Positions 43,605 to 55,690 of a stretch of 64,000 nt of DNA are shown piece by piece. The DNA is from Streptomyces flavochromogenes. GTDB taxonomy: Bacteria; Actinomycetota; Actinomycetes; Streptomycetales; Streptomycetaceae. Below the pieces are notes generated by a model. The model made no database searches. It was given only the letters and a program-made list of their open reading frames with translations, and was not told the origin of the DNA. The position numbers and the translations under genes were made by a program. The stretch lies in NCBI RefSeq assembly GCF_000717595.1, contig NZ_JNZO01000033.1:1-64000 (forward strand). The letters run 5' to 3'. Every line of letters starts with the position of its first letter. Position 1 is the stretch's first letter.

Positions 43605-44075
43605 ATGCTCAAGCAGCGTCCACGCATCGTGAACCTGAGCGAGACGGAACCCAACCGCAGGCGGGGAGGTGACCTGCGGGCCATGCTCACGCCGGCCACG
43701 GTGGGTTCCACCAGCGGCTTCATGGGGCTGGCCATCGTTCAACCGGGCGAGCGCATCGGCGAGCACTACCACCCGTACTCCGAGGAGTTCGTGTACGTCG
43801 TCTCGGGCGCGCTGGAAGTGGATCTGGACGGCGACACGTACGCGCTCCAGCCCGATCAGGGACTCCTGATCCCGATCGACGTGCGGCACCGCTTCCGGAA
43901 CGTGGGCGACGTGGAGGCCCGCATGGTCTTCCACCTGGGTCCGCTCGCCCCGCGGCCGAGCCTCGGTCACGTCGACACGGAGGTCACCGACGAGGCGCAG
44001 CTCGCCGCCGCCGGCCCACACCTGACCGTGGGCGATCCGGGACAGGTGTCCGAGCGAAGCGGGGCCATCGAGTGA
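43605..44075 (+). CDS. Cupin protein of spore-pigment cluster (WhiE ORFII-like)
   Basis: 156 residues; GGAGGTATCAACC precedes the ATG. A single cupin barrel: [20 protein letters not shown] has the first metal-ligand motif (H-x-H ... E), and [12 protein letters not shown] has the second (H). WhiE ORFII cupins are part of the conserved seven-gene set and may act as a cyclase or an auxiliary factor. Its stop overlaps the ketosynthase start (GTGA), implying coupling. Confidence 0.9.
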   Translation: MLKQRPRIVNLSETEPNRRRGGDLRAMLTPATVGSTSGFMGLAIVQPGERIGEHYHPYSEEFVYVVSGALEVDLDGDTYALQPDQGLLIPIDVRHRFRNVGDVEARMVFHLGPLAPRPSLGHVDTEVTDEAQLAAAGPHLTVGDPGQVSERSGAIE

Positions 44076-45336
44076 CCCGGCGAGTGGCCGTCACCGGCAT
44101 CGGTGTGGTCGCTCCGGGCGGCACCGGAGCGAAGGCGTTCTGGGACCTGCTCGCCGCCGGCCGTACCGCGACCCGCGGCATCACCCTGTTCGACCCGGTC
44201 GGGCTGCGCTCCCGCATAGCCGCCGAGTGCGACTTCGACCCGGCGGACCACGGCCTGGACCCGGATCTGAGCCGGCACGCCGACCGGTACATCCAGTTCG
44301 CCGTCGTCGCCGCCGGGGAAGCCGTCCGTGACTCCGGACTCGACACCGACACCGAAGACCCCTGGCGCGTCGCCGTCTCCCTGGGCAGCGCCGTCGGCGG
44401 CACCACCCGCCTCGAACACGACTACGTGCTGGTCAGCGAGGGCGGGCGGCGGTGGGACGTGGACCACCGCGCGGCCGACCCGAAGCTGCACATGGCGTTC
44501 TCGCCGAGCACGCTCGCCTCCGTCGTGGCGGAACAGTTCGGTGCCCGTGGCCCGGTGCAGACCGTCTCCACCGGCTGCACCTCCGGCCTCGACGCCGTCG
44601 GCTACGCCTTCCACACCATCGAGGAAGGCCGGGCGGACGTCTGCATCGCGGGCGCGTCGGACTCCCCGATATCCCCGATCACCATGGCCTGCTTCGATGC
44701 CATCAAGGCCACGTCGCCCGACAACGACGACCCGGAGCACGCCTCCAGGCCCTTCGACAACAACCGCAACGGTTTCGTCATGGGCGAAGGCGCGGCCGTC
44801 CTCGTCCTGGAGGAGTACGAGCACGCCAGGGCCCGCGGTGCGCACATCTACTGCGAGATCGGCGGTTACGCCACCTTCGGCAACGCGTACCACATGACCG
44901 GTCTGACCGGTGAGGGCCTTGAGATGTCCCGGGCGATCGACTCCACGCTCGACCAGGCCCGGATCGACCCCACGCTGATCGACTACGTCAACGCGCACGG
45001 CTCGGGCACCCGGCAGAACGACCGGCACGAGACCGCCGCCGTGAAGCGGTCCCTCGGGGCGCACGCCTACGACACCCCCATGAGCTCCATCAAATCCATG
45101 GTGGGGCACTCGCTGGGCGCGATCGGTGCGATCGAAGTGGCCGCCTGCGTCCTCGCGCTGAAGCACCAGGTGGTACCTCCGACGGCGAACTACGAGACCC
45201 CCGACCCCGAGTGCGACCTGGACTACGTGCCGCGCACCGCCCGCCCCCGGAAGCTCAGGAACGTGCTCTCCGTGGGCAGCGGATTCGGCGGCTTCCAGTC
45301 CGCGGTCCTCCTGACGGGGCCGGGCGGGAGGACACG

Positions 45337-45340
<4 letters not shown>
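44072..45340 (+). CDS. Type II polyketide ketosynthase alpha (WhiE ORFIII-like)
   Basis: 422 residues. Active site C169 in [15 protein letters not shown]309 in [13 protein letters not shown] and H346 in [13 protein letters not shown], so it is catalytically complete. It condenses malonyl units on the ACP as a heterodimer with the chain-length factor encoded next (ATGA overlap). Neighbouring genes and high similarity to whiE KS text place it in spore-pigment synthesis. Confidence 0.96.
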
Positions 45341-47351
<2,011 letters not shown>

Positions 47352-47370
47352 CCGCACGCGGCCGCGCACA

Positions 47371-47407
47371 CCCCCACTCCCCCATTCCCGTACTCCCGTA
47401 CTCCCAG
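47371..47407 (+). repeat. Short C-rich tandem repeat between cyclase genes
   Basis: Repeats of CCCCCACT-like and then TACTCCCG units fill the gap between the aromatase and TcmI-like genes, just before the ribosome-binding site AGGAAGGAAGG. It looks like slippage-prone spacer with no clear function. Confidence 0.5.
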
Positions 47408-47419
47408 GAAGGAAGGTCC

Positions 47420-47752
47420 ATGCACCACGCTCTGATCGTCGCCCGCATGGCGCCCGATTCGGCGCCGGCGATCGCCGATGTGTTCGCCGCCTCCGACCGC
47501 GGTGAACTCCCGCACCTGGTCGGCGTCACCCGGCGCCGCCTGTTCCAGTTCGGCGACGTGTACCTGCACCTCATCGAGTCGGACCAGGACCCGGCGCCGG
47601 CCATCGCGAAGCTCACCGGGCACCCGGAGTTCCGGGACGCGAGCGAGAAGCTGTCGGCGTACGTCAGCGCGTACGACCCGAAGACGTGGCGCAGCCCCAA
47701 GGACGCCATGGCGCAGTGCTTCTACCGCTGGGAGCGGGACGCCGGTTCCTGA
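47420..47752 (+). CDS. TcmI-family polyketide cyclase (WhiE ORFVII-like)
   Basis: 110 residues; AGGAAGGAAGG precedes ATG 47420. MHHALIVARMAPDSAPAIAD, then ASDRGELPHLVGVTRRRLFQ and HPEFRDASEKLSAYVSAYDP are signatures of the TcmI ferredoxin-like cyclase family, which closes later rings. It is the last gene of the plus-strand pigment operon, followed by a very strong hairpin. Confidence 0.94.
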   Translation: MHHALIVARMAPDSAPAIADVFAASDRGELPHLVGVTRRRLFQFGDVYLHLIESDQDPAPAIAKLTGHPEFRDASEKLSAYVSAYDPKTWRSPKDAMAQCFYRWERDAGS

Positions 47753-47777
47753 TCCCCCGAGCGGTACGCACGACGGA

Positions 47778-47832
47778 GAAACCCGAGGCCGCCCGCCCCG
47801 CGAACGACGCGGAGCGGGCGGCCTCGGGTTTC
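47778..47832. terminator. Very strong bidirectional terminator
   Basis: A perfect 19-bp stem (GAAACCCGAGGCCGCCCGC and complement) encloses a 17-nt loop that itself can form a CCGCG/CGCGG stem. It sits between the convergent pigment operon (ends 47752) and methyltransferase gene (ends 47848). Confidence 0.88.
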
Positions 47833-47847
47833 CCTCCTCCGCTCCCG

Positions 47848-48897
47848 TCAGGCGGGAACGGTGCACTCGAAGGCGTGGAGGTACGCGTTGACCGGGCGGA
47901 TCTCACCGATGACGAGCCCCGCGTCGGTCAGCCGGTCGACCATGCTCTGCCGGGTGTGCTTCGCACCGCCGACATTGAGGAGCAGCAGCAGGTCCATCGC
48001 GGTGGTGAACCTCATCGACGGCGTGTCGTCCACGAGGTTCTCGATCACGACGACCCGGGCACCGGGGCGCGCCGCCCCGAGGACGTTGGCGAGCGCCCTG
48101 CGGGTGCTGTCGTCGTCCCACTCCAGGATGTTCTTGATGATGTACACGTCTGCCTGGACCGGGATGTCCTCACGGCAGTCGCCGGCCACGACGCGGACCC
48201 GGGAGCTCAGCGAGCCGCCGTCCCGCAGGCGCGGGTCGGCGTTCTCCACCACTCCGGGAAGGTCGAGCAGTGTGCCGTGCAGGGTGGGGTGCCGCTCCAG
48301 CAGACTCGCCAGGACGTGCCCCTGACCGCCTCCGATGTCCGCGACGGAGGCGGCCCCCTGCAGATCGAGCAGGTCGGCGACGTCCCGGGCGGACTGCTGG
48401 CTCGACGTGGTCATGGCCCGGTTGAACACGTACGCGGACTCGGGCGCCTCCTCGTTGAGGTACGGGAAGAACTCCTTCTCGTACACGTCCTCGAAGACGT
48501 TGCGTCCGGAGCGCACCGCCTCGTCGAGCTTCGGCCACACGTCCCACGTCCACGGTTCGGTGCACCACAGGGCGATGTACCGCAGGCTGTGCGGGTCGTC
48601 CTCGCGCAGCAGCCGGGACATCTCCGTGTGGGCGAACGTGCCGTCGGGGTTCTCCGTGAAGACGCCCTGGCAGGACAGTGCCCGCAGCAGGCGCCGCAGG
48701 GTCCGCGGCTGGGCCTGGACCGCGGCCGCCAGGTCCTCCACGGTCATGGGCGTGTCGTCCAGGGCGTCCGCCACACCGAGGCGGACGGCCGCGCGTACGG
48801 CGGCGGCGCAGGCCGCCCCGAACACGAGCTCCCTGAGCCGCATGGGCGGCGGAGGAGCCGGATCGACAGTCGGGGAAACCGGATCAACAGTCGTCAT
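47848..48897 (-). CDS. SAM-dependent O-methyltransferase
   Basis: 349 residues from ATG 48897 (MTTVDPVSPTVDPAPPPP), with AAGG upstream; a longer frame to 48993 lacks support. Winged-helix dimerisation domain about 25-115 (LRELVFGAACAAAVRAAVRL), then the Rossmann domain with ASVADIGGGQGHVLASLLER (motif I) and IIKNILEWDDDSTRRALANV. It resembles the hydroxyneurosporene/TcmO/DnrK type that methylates phenols of aromatic polyketides. Its convergent position beside the pigment operon suggests a tailoring role, which is inference. Confidence 0.9.
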   Translation of the reverse strand: MTTVDPVSPTVDPAPPPPMRLRELVFGAACAAAVRAAVRLGVADALDDTPMTVEDLAAAVQAQPRTLRRLLRALSCQGVFTENPDGTFAHTEMSRLLREDDPHSLRYIALWCTEPWTWDVWPKLDEAVRSGRNVFEDVYEKEFFPYLNEEAPESAYVFNRAMTTSSQQSARDVADLLDLQGAASVADIGGGQGHVLASLLERHPTLHGTLLDLPGVVENADPRLRDGGSLSSRVRVVAGDCREDIPVQADVYIIKNILEWDDDSTRRALANVLGAARPGARVVVIENLVDDTPSMRFTTAMDLLLLLNVGGAKHTRQSMVDRLTDAGLVIGEIRPVNAYLHAFECTVPA

Positions 48898-48949
48898 CTG
48901 TCGCCTTGTCTGTGCTGTGGTGCCGTGGGTGGGGAAGCGGAGCCGTCCG

Positions 48950-50014
48950 TCAGCACATGCCCGCGGGTTCCGAGACCCCGCAGGTGTTGCCACGGAAGGT
49001 GTTGCCCTTGCCGGTGTCGCGGTTGGCGAGGTCGGCCGAGCCGTTGCGGAGTACGACGTTGTCGCGGATCTCGTTGCGCTCGTTGAGGGCGCCCACGAAG
49101 CTCTTGAAGAGCACGATGCCGCCCGACAGCGGCGAGGCGCCGACGTTGTCCACGATCCTGTTCTCCGCCACCAGCGTCTCCTCGGCGCCGGTGAGGACGA
49201 TGCCCGAACCCTGCAGGAACGGCAGTCGGGGGGTCTTGGGGCAGTGCTTGCTGTTGTCGTGGATGTTGTTCCTGCGCAGGGTCATCGCCCCGGCGCGCGG
49301 CGTGGACTCGTCGCCCACCACGAACACGGCGGCACAGTTCCCGGTCGCCTCGTTGCGCTCGACGGTCAGGTTCCGCAGGCGCCGCACGGTGACGCCGATC
49401 CGGTTGCCGGAGACGCGGTTGTGGCTGATCACCGTCCCCCGCGCGTCGACGGCGCCCGCCTCCGTGTCGGTGGTGTTGGAGACGAACAGGCCGGCGTCGG
49501 CGTTGTCCCGGGCGACGTTGTGCGTCAGTACGCTGCGGACGGACCGCTCCAGGGCGATGCCCCAGGTGCCGTTCTTCTCGGCGGTGACGCGGTGGACCTT
49601 CAGCCGGTCGGTCCGCGACGCCCACAGGCCGTTCTTGGTGAAGCCCTGGAGCGTCAGCGAGCGCACGGTGACACCCTCGACGGGACGGTCGGCCGTGCCG
49701 GTCACACAGACGCCGTGGCCGGCCCCGGCGCAGGTGTCGGCGGCGGCGGCCTTGCCGGGCACGAGGACGGTGGGGAAGACGGTCGAGCCCCGCAGGGTGA
49801 GGTTCGACGTGGTGATGCGGACGCTCTCACGGTAGGTGCCGGGAGAGAGGACAATCGTGTCCCCGGGCTTCGCGGCGTCCACCGCTTTCTGGATCGATTC
49901 GCCGAGTTTGACCCGGTGCACCGTCCGGTGGGCGGCCGTCGGAGCGGCGGCCCCCATCCCCGAGACCACGAGGGTCACGGTGCATGCCAGGTAGGCGATC
50001 TGTCGTTTGGTCAT
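48950..50014 (-). CDS. Secreted right-handed beta-helix protein
   Basis: 354 residues. Signal peptide MTKRQIAYLACTVTLVVSGM with cleavage near APTAA (about 28). QKAVDAAKPGDTIVLSPGTY (about 42-61) is the PbH1/NosD-type entry motif, followed by short repeats rich in N, V and G (SHNRVSGNRIGVTVRRLRNL, VAENRIVDNVG, RNEIRDNVVLRNGSADLANR). Such folds bind or cleave polysaccharides, but no lyase catalytic set is recognisable. It is probably extracellular. It lies 53 bp upstream of the methyltransferase on the same strand and may share its transcript. Confidence 0.85.
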   Translation of the reverse strand: MTKRQIAYLACTVTLVVSGMGAAAPTAAHRTVHRVKLGESIQKAVDAAKPGDTIVLSPGTYRESVRITTSNLTLRGSTVFPTVLVPGKAAAADTCAGAGHGVCVTGTADRPVEGVTVRSLTLQGFTKNGLWASRTDRLKVHRVTAEKNGTWGIALERSVRSVLTHNVARDNADAGLFVSNTTDTEAGAVDARGTVISHNRVSGNRIGVTVRRLRNLTVERNEATGNCAAVFVVGDESTPRAGAMTLRRNNIHDNSKHCPKTPRLPFLQGSGIVLTGAEETLVAENRIVDNVGASPLSGGIVLFKSFVGALNERNEIRDNVVLRNGSADLANRDTGKGNTFRGNTCGVSEPAGMC

Positions 50015-50200
50015 ACGGCGAAGCTATGAGCGGGCCTCCGGGCCCGCCACCGCTGATCCTCCAGGCGGACCTAGGCATACCTCCCTGCGGTCCACGCGAT
50101 GGGCGTGGCGCGCGGGTCCTGGCCGGAAACACCACTCCGCCGTGGATCATGGGGCCGCCGGGGGCACCCCTTCGGTGCGGCGGGCAGGGAAGGGGTTCGG

Positions 50201-51748
50201 ATGCGTAAGTGGTGGCCCTTGGCGGCGATCTGCCTGGGCACCTTCATGCTTCTGGTGGACGTCACGATCGTGACCGTGGCGCTGCCCGCGATGGCGGCGG
50301 ACCTCGACACCACGCTCTCCGATGTGGAGTGGGTGGTCGACATCTACGCCCTGGCACTGGCGTCGCTGTTGCTCGGCGTCGGTTCCCGCGCCGACCGGAT
50401 CGGCCGCAGGAAGCTGTACCTCGTCGGGCTGATCGTCTTCACCGCCGCTTCGGTGGCGTGCGCGGTCGCCCCGAACGCGGGTGTGCTGATCGGCGCCCGG
50501 GCGGTACAGGGACTGGGCGCCGCCGGGATGTTCGGTACGACGATCGCCCTGCTCGGCATGCACTACAGCGGCCGGGAGCGGGGTGTGGCGTTCGCCGTGT
50601 GGGGCGCCACCAACTCGGTCGCCGCGGCGGCCGGGCCGATGGTCGGCGGACTCCTCACCCAGTACCTGGACTGGCGATGGATCTTCTTCGTCAACCTGCC
50701 GGTCTGCCTGGTCGCCGTCGTGCTGACGCTCCGCTCGGTGCGAGAGGCCAAGGCCGAGGGCAGGCAGCGTGCCGACGTCCTCGGCGTGGTCACCTTCACG
50801 GTGGCGAGCGGGGCCCTCACGTTCGGGCTGATCCGAGCCCACTCCGACGGCTGGGCGGCACCCTTCACCCTCGGCCTGTTCGCGGTGGCGGCCGTCGCCC
50901 TGACCCTCTTCGTCGTGGCCGAGACGCGGCACGAGCACCCGGTACTCGATCTGTCGCTGTTCCGCAGGCCGTCGTTCACCGGCATCATGGTCAGCGCCCT
51001 GTTCCTGCAAGGCGCCGCGTTCGCCTACCTGTTGTTCGAGTCGCTGTGGATGCAGTCCGTCCTGGGGTACGAGCCCGTCGAAGCGGGTCTGTACATCCTG
51101 CCCATGTGCGCGTCCGCGTTCGTCGTCTCGGCTCTCGCGGGCCGCTTCGGGCCCTGGCCGCCCCGGGCGTCCATCGGGGGAGGACTCGCGCTCATCGCCC
51201 TGGGCTCCGCGATGCAGGCCACCCTCGACGCGGGGTCCACGGGCGGCAGCCTGGTGGCGGGACTCGTCGTCTCCGGTCTGGGGGTCGGGCTCGTGACTCC
51301 GAGTCTGCCGGCGGCGGCCCTGGCCACGGTGCCGCCGGAGCGCGGAGGGATGGTGGGCGGTGCGGTCAACACCTTCCGCCAGTTGGGCTTCGCCCTGGGG
51401 ATCGCCGTGTTCGGAGTGATCTTCCAGTCGCGGATCGAGAGGGTACTCACGGCCGACGGCGGTGTCCCGGACCCGCACGGGACGGCCGCCGCTCTGAGCG
51501 GCGGACAAGCACGGTCGATCGTGGCGGGCTGGCCGGAGGGCGAGCGCGCCGGGATGGGGCAACTGGTACGTGAGGCGTTCGCGTCCGGTCTGAACGCGGT
51601 GCTGGTCGTGGCGGCGGCGCTGGGGGCGGTGGCCTCACTGCTCGTCCTCGCGACGGTGCGCGTCCCGGCGGGCGGTGCCGAGCGGCAGAAGCCGGAGGCG
51701 GGCGCGAGCCCCCGCGGTCAGGAGACGCGAGCGGACGCCGCCCTCTAG
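50201..51748 (+). CDS. MFS transporter, DHA2 family
   Basis: 515 residues from ATG 50201 (MRKWWPLAAICLGTFMLLVD), with GGGAAGGGG upstream; the frame extends to 50099 without support. FMLLVDVTIVTVALPAM is the DHA2 first-helix motif, SRADRIGRRKLYLVG is motif A and GATNSVAAAAGPMVGGLL is motif C. 14 membrane segments are expected. It exports an unknown compound and is divergent from the beta-helix gene. Confidence 0.92.
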   Translation: MRKWWPLAAICLGTFMLLVDVTIVTVALPAMAADLDTTLSDVEWVVDIYALALASLLLGVGSRADRIGRRKLYLVGLIVFTAASVACAVAPNAGVLIGARAVQGLGAAGMFGTTIALLGMHYSGRERGVAFAVWGATNSVAAAAGPMVGGLLTQYLDWRWIFFVNLPVCLVAVVLTLRSVREAKAEGRQRADVLGVVTFTVASGALTFGLIRAHSDGWAAPFTLGLFAVAAVALTLFVVAETRHEHPVLDLSLFRRPSFTGIMVSALFLQGAAFAYLLFESLWMQSVLGYEPVEAGLYILPMCASAFVVSALAGRFGPWPPRASIGGGLALIALGSAMQATLDAGSTGGSLVAGLVVSGLGVGLVTPSLPAAALATVPPERGGMVGGAVNTFRQLGFALGIAVFGVIFQSRIERVLTADGGVPDPHGTAAALSGGQARSIVAGWPEGERAGMGQLVREAFASGLNAVLVVAAALGAVASLLVLATVRVPAGGAERQKPEAGASPRGQETRADAAL

Positions 51749-51857
51749 GGCCTGTCGATCGGGCCGGGCACCCCCAGCGGCGGGCCACACGTGCCGCGCG
51801 GCGTGGCGCGACCGCCGCAGCCGCCCGCACGGGTGCATGGGGATCGTGGCTCCACGA

Positions 51858-53288
51858 TCACCGGGACGGGGGCGGAAGGGTTTCGGCCGCTGCCGCAGCC
51901 GCGGCCCTCTCCCGGTCGCGAGCGACTGCGGCCAGGGCGGCGTCTCCCAGGGCGTCGGCGAGGCGCGCCCGAGCCGCCCAGTTGTACGAGCTGTCCGGCC
52001 GGATCCCGATCCGCTCGCTGATGAGAGCACGGGCCAGATCGTGCCGACCGGAGCCGAGCGCGGAGTCGAGCAGGGTCTTCTGAAGCGCGTCGCGCTGGGC
52101 ATGGCTGCCTCCGAACGCGTGCATCCCACGGCGAAGGGGCCACAGGAGCTCCACGACGGTGGCGTGCTTCCCCTGCCCGTGCGCCACCAGCGCTTCGCAC
52201 GCGGGCAGACCGATGTCCGCGGTCATCCGCCGATTGGTGACGGTGTCCGGGCCCTCCTGGGCGAGCCATCGCCGTCGGTCGGCGATGAGCCGCGCCGCCT
52301 CCCCGAGCCGCCCGGCCCCCACGTAGGACATGACGGCGTGCACGTCGTTGAACGCGTAGAAGGGGGGATCGGCTCGCGCGGCCCACGCGTCGGCGAGCGC
52401 CTCGAAGCGGGTGCCGGACTCCCCTCCGGCGAGCCGGATCCGCCACAACAGCGCGGCGGCGTCCAGCAGTTCCATGGCCAGTCCGGCCGACGCGTCGTTG
52501 TGGAGAGCGGCGTCGTAGATGCTCAGGGCGGTGCCGGTGTCGCCCGCTTCCAAGGCGTACAAGGCGTAGTGCCACCAGTTGTGGACGTTGAGGTAGTTGC
52601 CCCGCGCCCAGTCGTCGCGGCGTGCATCGAGGTAGCCGATGCCTTCCGACACCCGTCCCTGCATCTCGTACGTGTGCACCACGGCGTGGATCGCCCAGAC
52701 GTCGCGGGGGTTCTGCTCGACCGCGGCGAGCCCCGCCTCCTCGGCGAGGCGGTAGTGGCCCGACTCCTCCAGCCCGAACGCGTACATGCCCAGCACCAGT
52801 CCACGGTGAGGATCGGCGGCATCCCAGGCCGAGAGGGCTCCACCGATGCGATCACGCAGGCGGACCGAGTCACCGGTGAAGAAGTCCAGCTGGTGCCCCA
52901 CGGCCAGGGCGAGCGCGTCTCTCGGGCACACCAGCGACAGCTCCTCGAGCAGCCTGCCGGCCCGGAGCAGGTCTCCGGCCAGCCACGCCCCGGCCGCGGC
53001 GACGTGCAAGCGCTCCCGCACGGGCAGGGACGCGACGTCCACGCCGGCCGTGTACCGGTCGAACCGTTGCCGTGCCGCGAGTGCGTCGCCCGGCTCCGTG
53101 CCCAACGCCCCGAGATAGCCCGCGAAGGACTGGGCGACGGGTGAGGTCGGCCCGCTGTCGAGGGCATCGCCGACCGCTTGCTCCACCTCGGGGCTGAAGT
53201 GGAGCAGGGACTCGACGGCTCGGTCCAGGTGTGCGGCCGTCTCCTGGGTGCACTCGTGCAAGGGGTTGCCGTACCGGTCTGTCACCAT
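51858..53288 (-). CDS. TTC38-like tetratricopeptide repeat protein
   Basis: 476 residues from ATG 53288 (MVTDRYGNPLHECTQETAAH), with GAGGCGATC upstream; the frame to 53843 lacks support. All-helical TPR-like repeats; WAIHAVVHTYEMQGRVSEGI and NVHNWWHYALYALEAGD are typical of the tetratricopeptide repeat protein 38 family, shared by bacteria and eukaryotes. No catalytic function is known. It is soluble. It is convergent with the MFS gene (109-bp gap). Confidence 0.88.
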   Translation of the reverse strand: MVTDRYGNPLHECTQETAAHLDRAVESLLHFSPEVEQAVGDALDSGPTSPVAQSFAGYLGALGTEPGDALAARQRFDRYTAGVDVASLPVRERLHVAAAGAWLAGDLLRAGRLLEELSLVCPRDALALAVGHQLDFFTGDSVRLRDRIGGALSAWDAADPHRGLVLGMYAFGLEESGHYRLAEEAGLAAVEQNPRDVWAIHAVVHTYEMQGRVSEGIGYLDARRDDWARGNYLNVHNWWHYALYALEAGDTGTALSIYDAALHNDASAGLAMELLDAAALLWRIRLAGGESGTRFEALADAWAARADPPFYAFNDVHAVMSYVGAGRLGEAARLIADRRRWLAQEGPDTVTNRRMTADIGLPACEALVAHGQGKHATVVELLWPLRRGMHAFGGSHAQRDALQKTLLDSALGSGRHDLARALISERIGIRPDSSYNWAARARLADALGDAALAAVARDRERAAAAAAAETLPPPSR

Positions 53289-53530
53289 CAGAGATCGCCT
53301 CGGCGCGTCGACGGGTCGGAGGAGAAGCACGGCAGCACGATCGCCACCGCATCCCTCATGAAGCCATCCCCGACGCGTCCGGCGCCACCCGGACATGCGC
53401 GACCTGGCGAAGTGCCATGATCTGCCGCGCCGTTTCACCGGTGGCGCGCTCCCGGTGCGCGACCCGCCGCGGGACGTCCAGGACCTAGGATGCGTGGATT
53501 CGAACGTGCGGGACATCGGGGGTACGCGGC

Positions 53531-54517
53531 ATGAGCGGTTACGGCAGCGGTGGATACGGTGACGGGGCGGGCAGCGGCGGCGCGAACCCACCGCCCGGAC
53601 GCCCCTACGCACCTCCGGTGCCCCCGCAGGGATATCCGTACGCACAGTCCGGCCCTCCGCCGGCCTATCCGTACCCGCGGTCGAGCCCTCCGCCGGGATA
53701 CGCGTACCCGCCGTCGGGCCCCCCGCCGGGTCACCCCTACCCGCCGGTCCCGCCGCCGCGCCCGGCGCCTTCGCGGGCCCGGAACATTCTGCGCGGCGTC
53801 TACAACCCCCTGTACGCCGCCCAGCGGACGTTCCGCCCCTCACGCCCCGGGATCGTCATCGACCCGGAGGTCCGCAAGCTCCAGTTGTGGCGGACCGGGC
53901 TGGGCCTCGCCGCCTGGGTGGGCCTGATGGTCACCTACAACGCCATCGCGAGCGCCGACGACGTCCAGGGCGTGGCGAGCGAACGCCTCGACCAGAGCTG
54001 GACCAGTGTCCTGGTGCTCGTCTGCACCTTCCCCGTCGTGGTCGGCGCCTTCGTGGCAGCCGCACGGGACGGCCTGCGCCGGGTGTACCTGCGCAGGACT
54101 CTGCGTCCCCTCGGTTCGGTACTGGCCATCATGGCGTCCATGGGCACCTCCGCCCTCTCCATGGCCCCCGAGTTGGCGGGCCTGCGGGACGCCGTGGGGC
54201 TTCCCGGCAGGATCATCATCGTCGTGCTGTTCCTGTGGTCGATCGGCTTCGCGCTCTACGGCATCGGGCTGTCCCTGGTGCACGTGTTCCGCACGGCCGA
54301 CATCCACGAGGTGCTGCCGCCGATCCTCGCCGGCGTCCTGGTGTGGGAGATGGCCCTTCTGGACCTGATCACCGGAAGCTACGCGCAGGTCCCGCCGGGT
54401 GCCCGGGTGATCTTCATCCTCGGCGCTCCCGTCACGGTGACAGCCCTGTCGTACTGGGAGCTGCACCGGCTGCGGCGCGACCACGGGCTCACGCTCCGCA
54501 CAGCCCTGCGGCGTTGA
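53531..54517 (+). CDS. Membrane protein with Pro/Tyr-rich N-terminal repeats
   Basis: 328 residues. Residues 1-85 are low complexity with imperfect repeats of the type PPPGYxYPxSGP (GYPYAQSGPPPAYPYPRSSP is one stretch). From about 118 there are six hydrophobic segments (LGLAAWVGLMVTYNAIA, SVLVLVCTFPVVVGAFVAAA, IIIVVLFLWSIGFALYGIGL, PPILAGVLVWEMALLDL, VIFILGAPVTVTALSYW). No family recognised. The N-terminal tail is probably cytoplasmic and disordered, as in many actinobacterial membrane proteins. Confidence 0.8.
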   Translation: MSGYGSGGYGDGAGSGGANPPPGRPYAPPVPPQGYPYAQSGPPPAYPYPRSSPPPGYAYPPSGPPPGHPYPPVPPPRPAPSRARNILRGVYNPLYAAQRTFRPSRPGIVIDPEVRKLQLWRTGLGLAAWVGLMVTYNAIASADDVQGVASERLDQSWTSVLVLVCTFPVVVGAFVAAARDGLRRVYLRRTLRPLGSVLAIMASMGTSALSMAPELAGLRDAVGLPGRIIIVVLFLWSIGFALYGIGLSLVHVFRTADIHEVLPPILAGVLVWEMALLDLITGSYAQVPPGARVIFILGAPVTVTALSYWELHRLRRDHGLTLRTALRR

Positions 54518-54751
54518 CACGCGCCCGGCGTGTGCCGTGGACCCCCGGCCGTGCGCGGCCCGGCCGCCGGGCGGCGCCCGCCGCCGGCAGCGGATGAGCC
54601 GGATCTCCGCTGGTCCCACCGGCCGTCACCGCTCCTCCTCACCTCAGGGTCTCCGGGTCTCGGGTGCACCACGCCGTCGGCGGGCAAGGGGCGCTCCCCC
54701 GGCATCGGCGGCGGCGACACCGTGGCGTCCCTGCGCCGGATTCGGCGGCGC

Positions 54752-55690
54752 TCAGCCCGCTGCTTCGAGGCGCCGACGGCAGGCCACGGCGATGGCTTCG
54801 GCGACGCCGAGCATGTCGGGCCGCCAGGTGGGATTGCAGTTCACCTCGCACACGGTGAAGGACCCGTCGGCCTCGAAGAGGAGATCGACGCCGGCGACGC
54901 CGAGGCCGATGACATCCGCCGCTTCGACGGCCAGGGCCTCCGCGTCCGGATACCGGCCCGTGCAGACGGTGTGGGTCCCGCCCTGCGCCAGGTTGGAGAC
55001 GAGACGGTCGTCACCTGCCGTGCGCACGGCGGCGGCCGCGGCCCGGCCGTCGACCACGACGACGCGCAGGTCCCGGCCGTGGGAGTGGGCGACGTACCGC
55101 TGAAGGAGATAGGGGTGCCGGTCGTCCAGGCTGCCCGCCACGGCTCGCAGCCCCTTGTCGTCGGCGGCGAGGAAGACCCGGCGGCCGCGGTGGCCGCGCA
55201 CGGCCTTCACCACGCACGGCTGCGGTACACCGGCGTCGAGTACGTGCTCCAGGGGCGCGTCGGTGTGCGTGCGGGTGTCGGGGACGGGGATGCCCGCGGC
55301 GGCGAGCTGCTGCAGGTGCCAGAACTTGTTCACCGCCGCGAGGACCGCTTCGGCGGGGTTGATCAGTTGCGTGCCCATCAGGGCGAGGTGCCGCAACAGG
55401 GTGACCTCTCTGTCGGCGGACAGCCGAGGCGTCGACAGGCGGGCGTAGGCCACGGCGGGCGTGGGGACGGGTTGCCCGCCGGTGTCGGTGAGTGTGAGCC
55501 GTCCGCCGTGCACGCCGAGTACCAGCCGACTGCTGTGGACGACCGCGGCCCGGTGCCCGAGCTCCGCGTCGAAGGAGGCCATGAGCGAGGACGTGACCGG
55601 ACCCGGGTCTCCCCCGGCGGCGCCCTCCGTGCCGCGGCCGAGCCCAGGGCACAGCAGCAGCCATGCACGTGCTTCGATCACCGACGACAT
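54752..55690 (-). CDS. RimK-like ATP-grasp protein
   Basis: 312 residues; GAAGGGACCGGC precedes the ATG. The central ATP-grasp domain: NKFWHLQQLAAAGIPVPDTR, PCVVKAVRGHRGRRVFLAAD (nucleotide lysine), LLQRYVAHSHGRDLRVVVVD, and near the end FTVCEVNCNPTWRPDML with metal ligands. The family joins amino acids to carboxylates (RimK, LysX) or modifies ribosomal peptides. No carrier protein or precursor peptide is adjacent, so the substrate is unknown. Confidence 0.88.
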   Translation of the reverse strand: MSSVIEARAWLLLCPGLGRGTEGAAGGDPGPVTSSLMASFDAELGHRAAVVHSSRLVLGVHGGRLTLTDTGGQPVPTPAVAYARLSTPRLSADREVTLLRHLALMGTQLINPAEAVLAAVNKFWHLQQLAAAGIPVPDTRTHTDAPLEHVLDAGVPQPCVVKAVRGHRGRRVFLAADDKGLRAVAGSLDDRHPYLLQRYVAHSHGRDLRVVVVDGRAAAAAVRTAGDDRLVSNLAQGGTHTVCTGRYPDAEALAVEAADVIGLGVAGVDLLFEADGSFTVCEVNCNPTWRPDMLGVAEAIAVACRRRLEAAG

